From Microbacterium sp. VKM Ac-2923 (lineage in GTDB: Bacteria; Actinomycetota; Actinomycetes; Actinomycetales; Microbacteriaceae), in assembly GCF_022815605.1 (NCBI RefSeq), contig NZ_JALGRP010000014.1, forward strand, positions 1-54,002: 54,002 nucleotides of DNA, in the 5' to 3' direction. A model generated the notes under the pieces. The model searched no databases. It was given only the letters and a program-made list of their open reading frames with translations, and had not been told where the DNA came from. Position 1 is the first letter of the stretch. Every line of letters starts with the position of its first letter. The position numbers were made by a program, and so were the translations under genes. Shown here in pieces: positions 53,980-54,002 of the stretch.

Positions 53980-54002
53980 TTCAAGTCCCGTTAGCCACCC
54001 CA
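53980..54002 (+). repeat. attR: attR core, tRNA-His 3' end duplicate
   Basis: Identical over 23 bp to the window start. The bases just upstream (GGGCAAACAGA) do not continue a tRNA T stem, so this copy is only the 3' remnant. The intact tRNA-His is therefore on the left side of the prophage. Confidence 0.92.

Noticed and set aside
1..54002. CRISPR array or insertion sequence
   Set aside because: No regularly spaced identical repeats with unique spacers and no transposase motifs were seen.

Overview
The window is a complete prophage, cut exactly at its ends. The same 23-bp sequence opens (1-23) and closes (53980-54002) it. That sequence reads as the T-loop, acceptor strand, discriminator C and CCA of a tRNA-His gene, so the element sits in the 3' end of host tRNA-His. 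High GC, abundant GTG starts, GTGA stop/start overlaps, leaderless TANNNT-(6-7 nt)-ATG/GTG promoters and actinophage-type gene families point to an actinobacterial host. Microbacterium or a close relative is my inference, not shown by the sequence alone.

Left arm, plus strand (145-2006): a tyrosine integrase and three small coupled genes, closed by a strong bidirectional terminator at 2038-2068. Late region, minus strand, read leftward from about 29.7 kb to 2 kb: a leading cassette (Acb2/Tad1-like nucleotide sponge, unknown, ADP-ribosyltransferase-like protein, tRNA-Gln), terminase small and large subunits, portal, MuF-type protein, scaffold, decoration protein, major capsid, head-tail connectors, major tail protein, frameshifted tail chaperones, tape measure, distal tail proteins, collar fibre, M23-like endolysin, a large spike, an SGNH-hydrolase tail protein, and a lysis cassette (coiled-coil membrane protein, collagen-like membrane protein, holin). 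Two plus-strand genes interrupt it: a membrane-anchored SGNH hydrolase at 3.8 kb and a small membrane protein at 28.4 kb. This is an HK97-like siphovirus layout.

Middle accessory region (29.7-36.4 kb): a GC-rich noncoding block, a plus-strand set of tiny coupled genes (30594-32762), small minus-strand nucleases and regulators, and a two-gene plus operon under paired TGTAGA-N4-TCTACA operators. Four plus-strand genes here carry a recurrent leader: a hairpin with a (A/G)GCCAAG loop, then CGA(A/G)GGG, then the start. In three of them the 7-nt loop is identical while the stems differ by compensatory changes. This is the best candidate for an undescribed regulatory system. One leader also follows a 53-nt tRNA-like structure.

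Right arm, minus strand (53.3 kb down to 36.4 kb): an early operon of about 38 genes, almost all with overlapping stops and starts. It holds an HTH early regulator, an excisionase-like gene, two more HTH genes, a HicA/DUF4258-like protein, a RecE-type exonuclease, an ERF-like annealing protein, HNH nuclease, a replication initiator with an HNH insert, DNA methylase, RuvC-like resolvase, SSB and dUTPase. No polymerase or helicase is visible, so replication must use host enzymes. A divergent HTH repressor candidate (53411-53686, plus) lies beside attR. In the circular phage the order would be repressor, attP, integrase on one strand; integration puts repressor and integrase about 54 kb apart.
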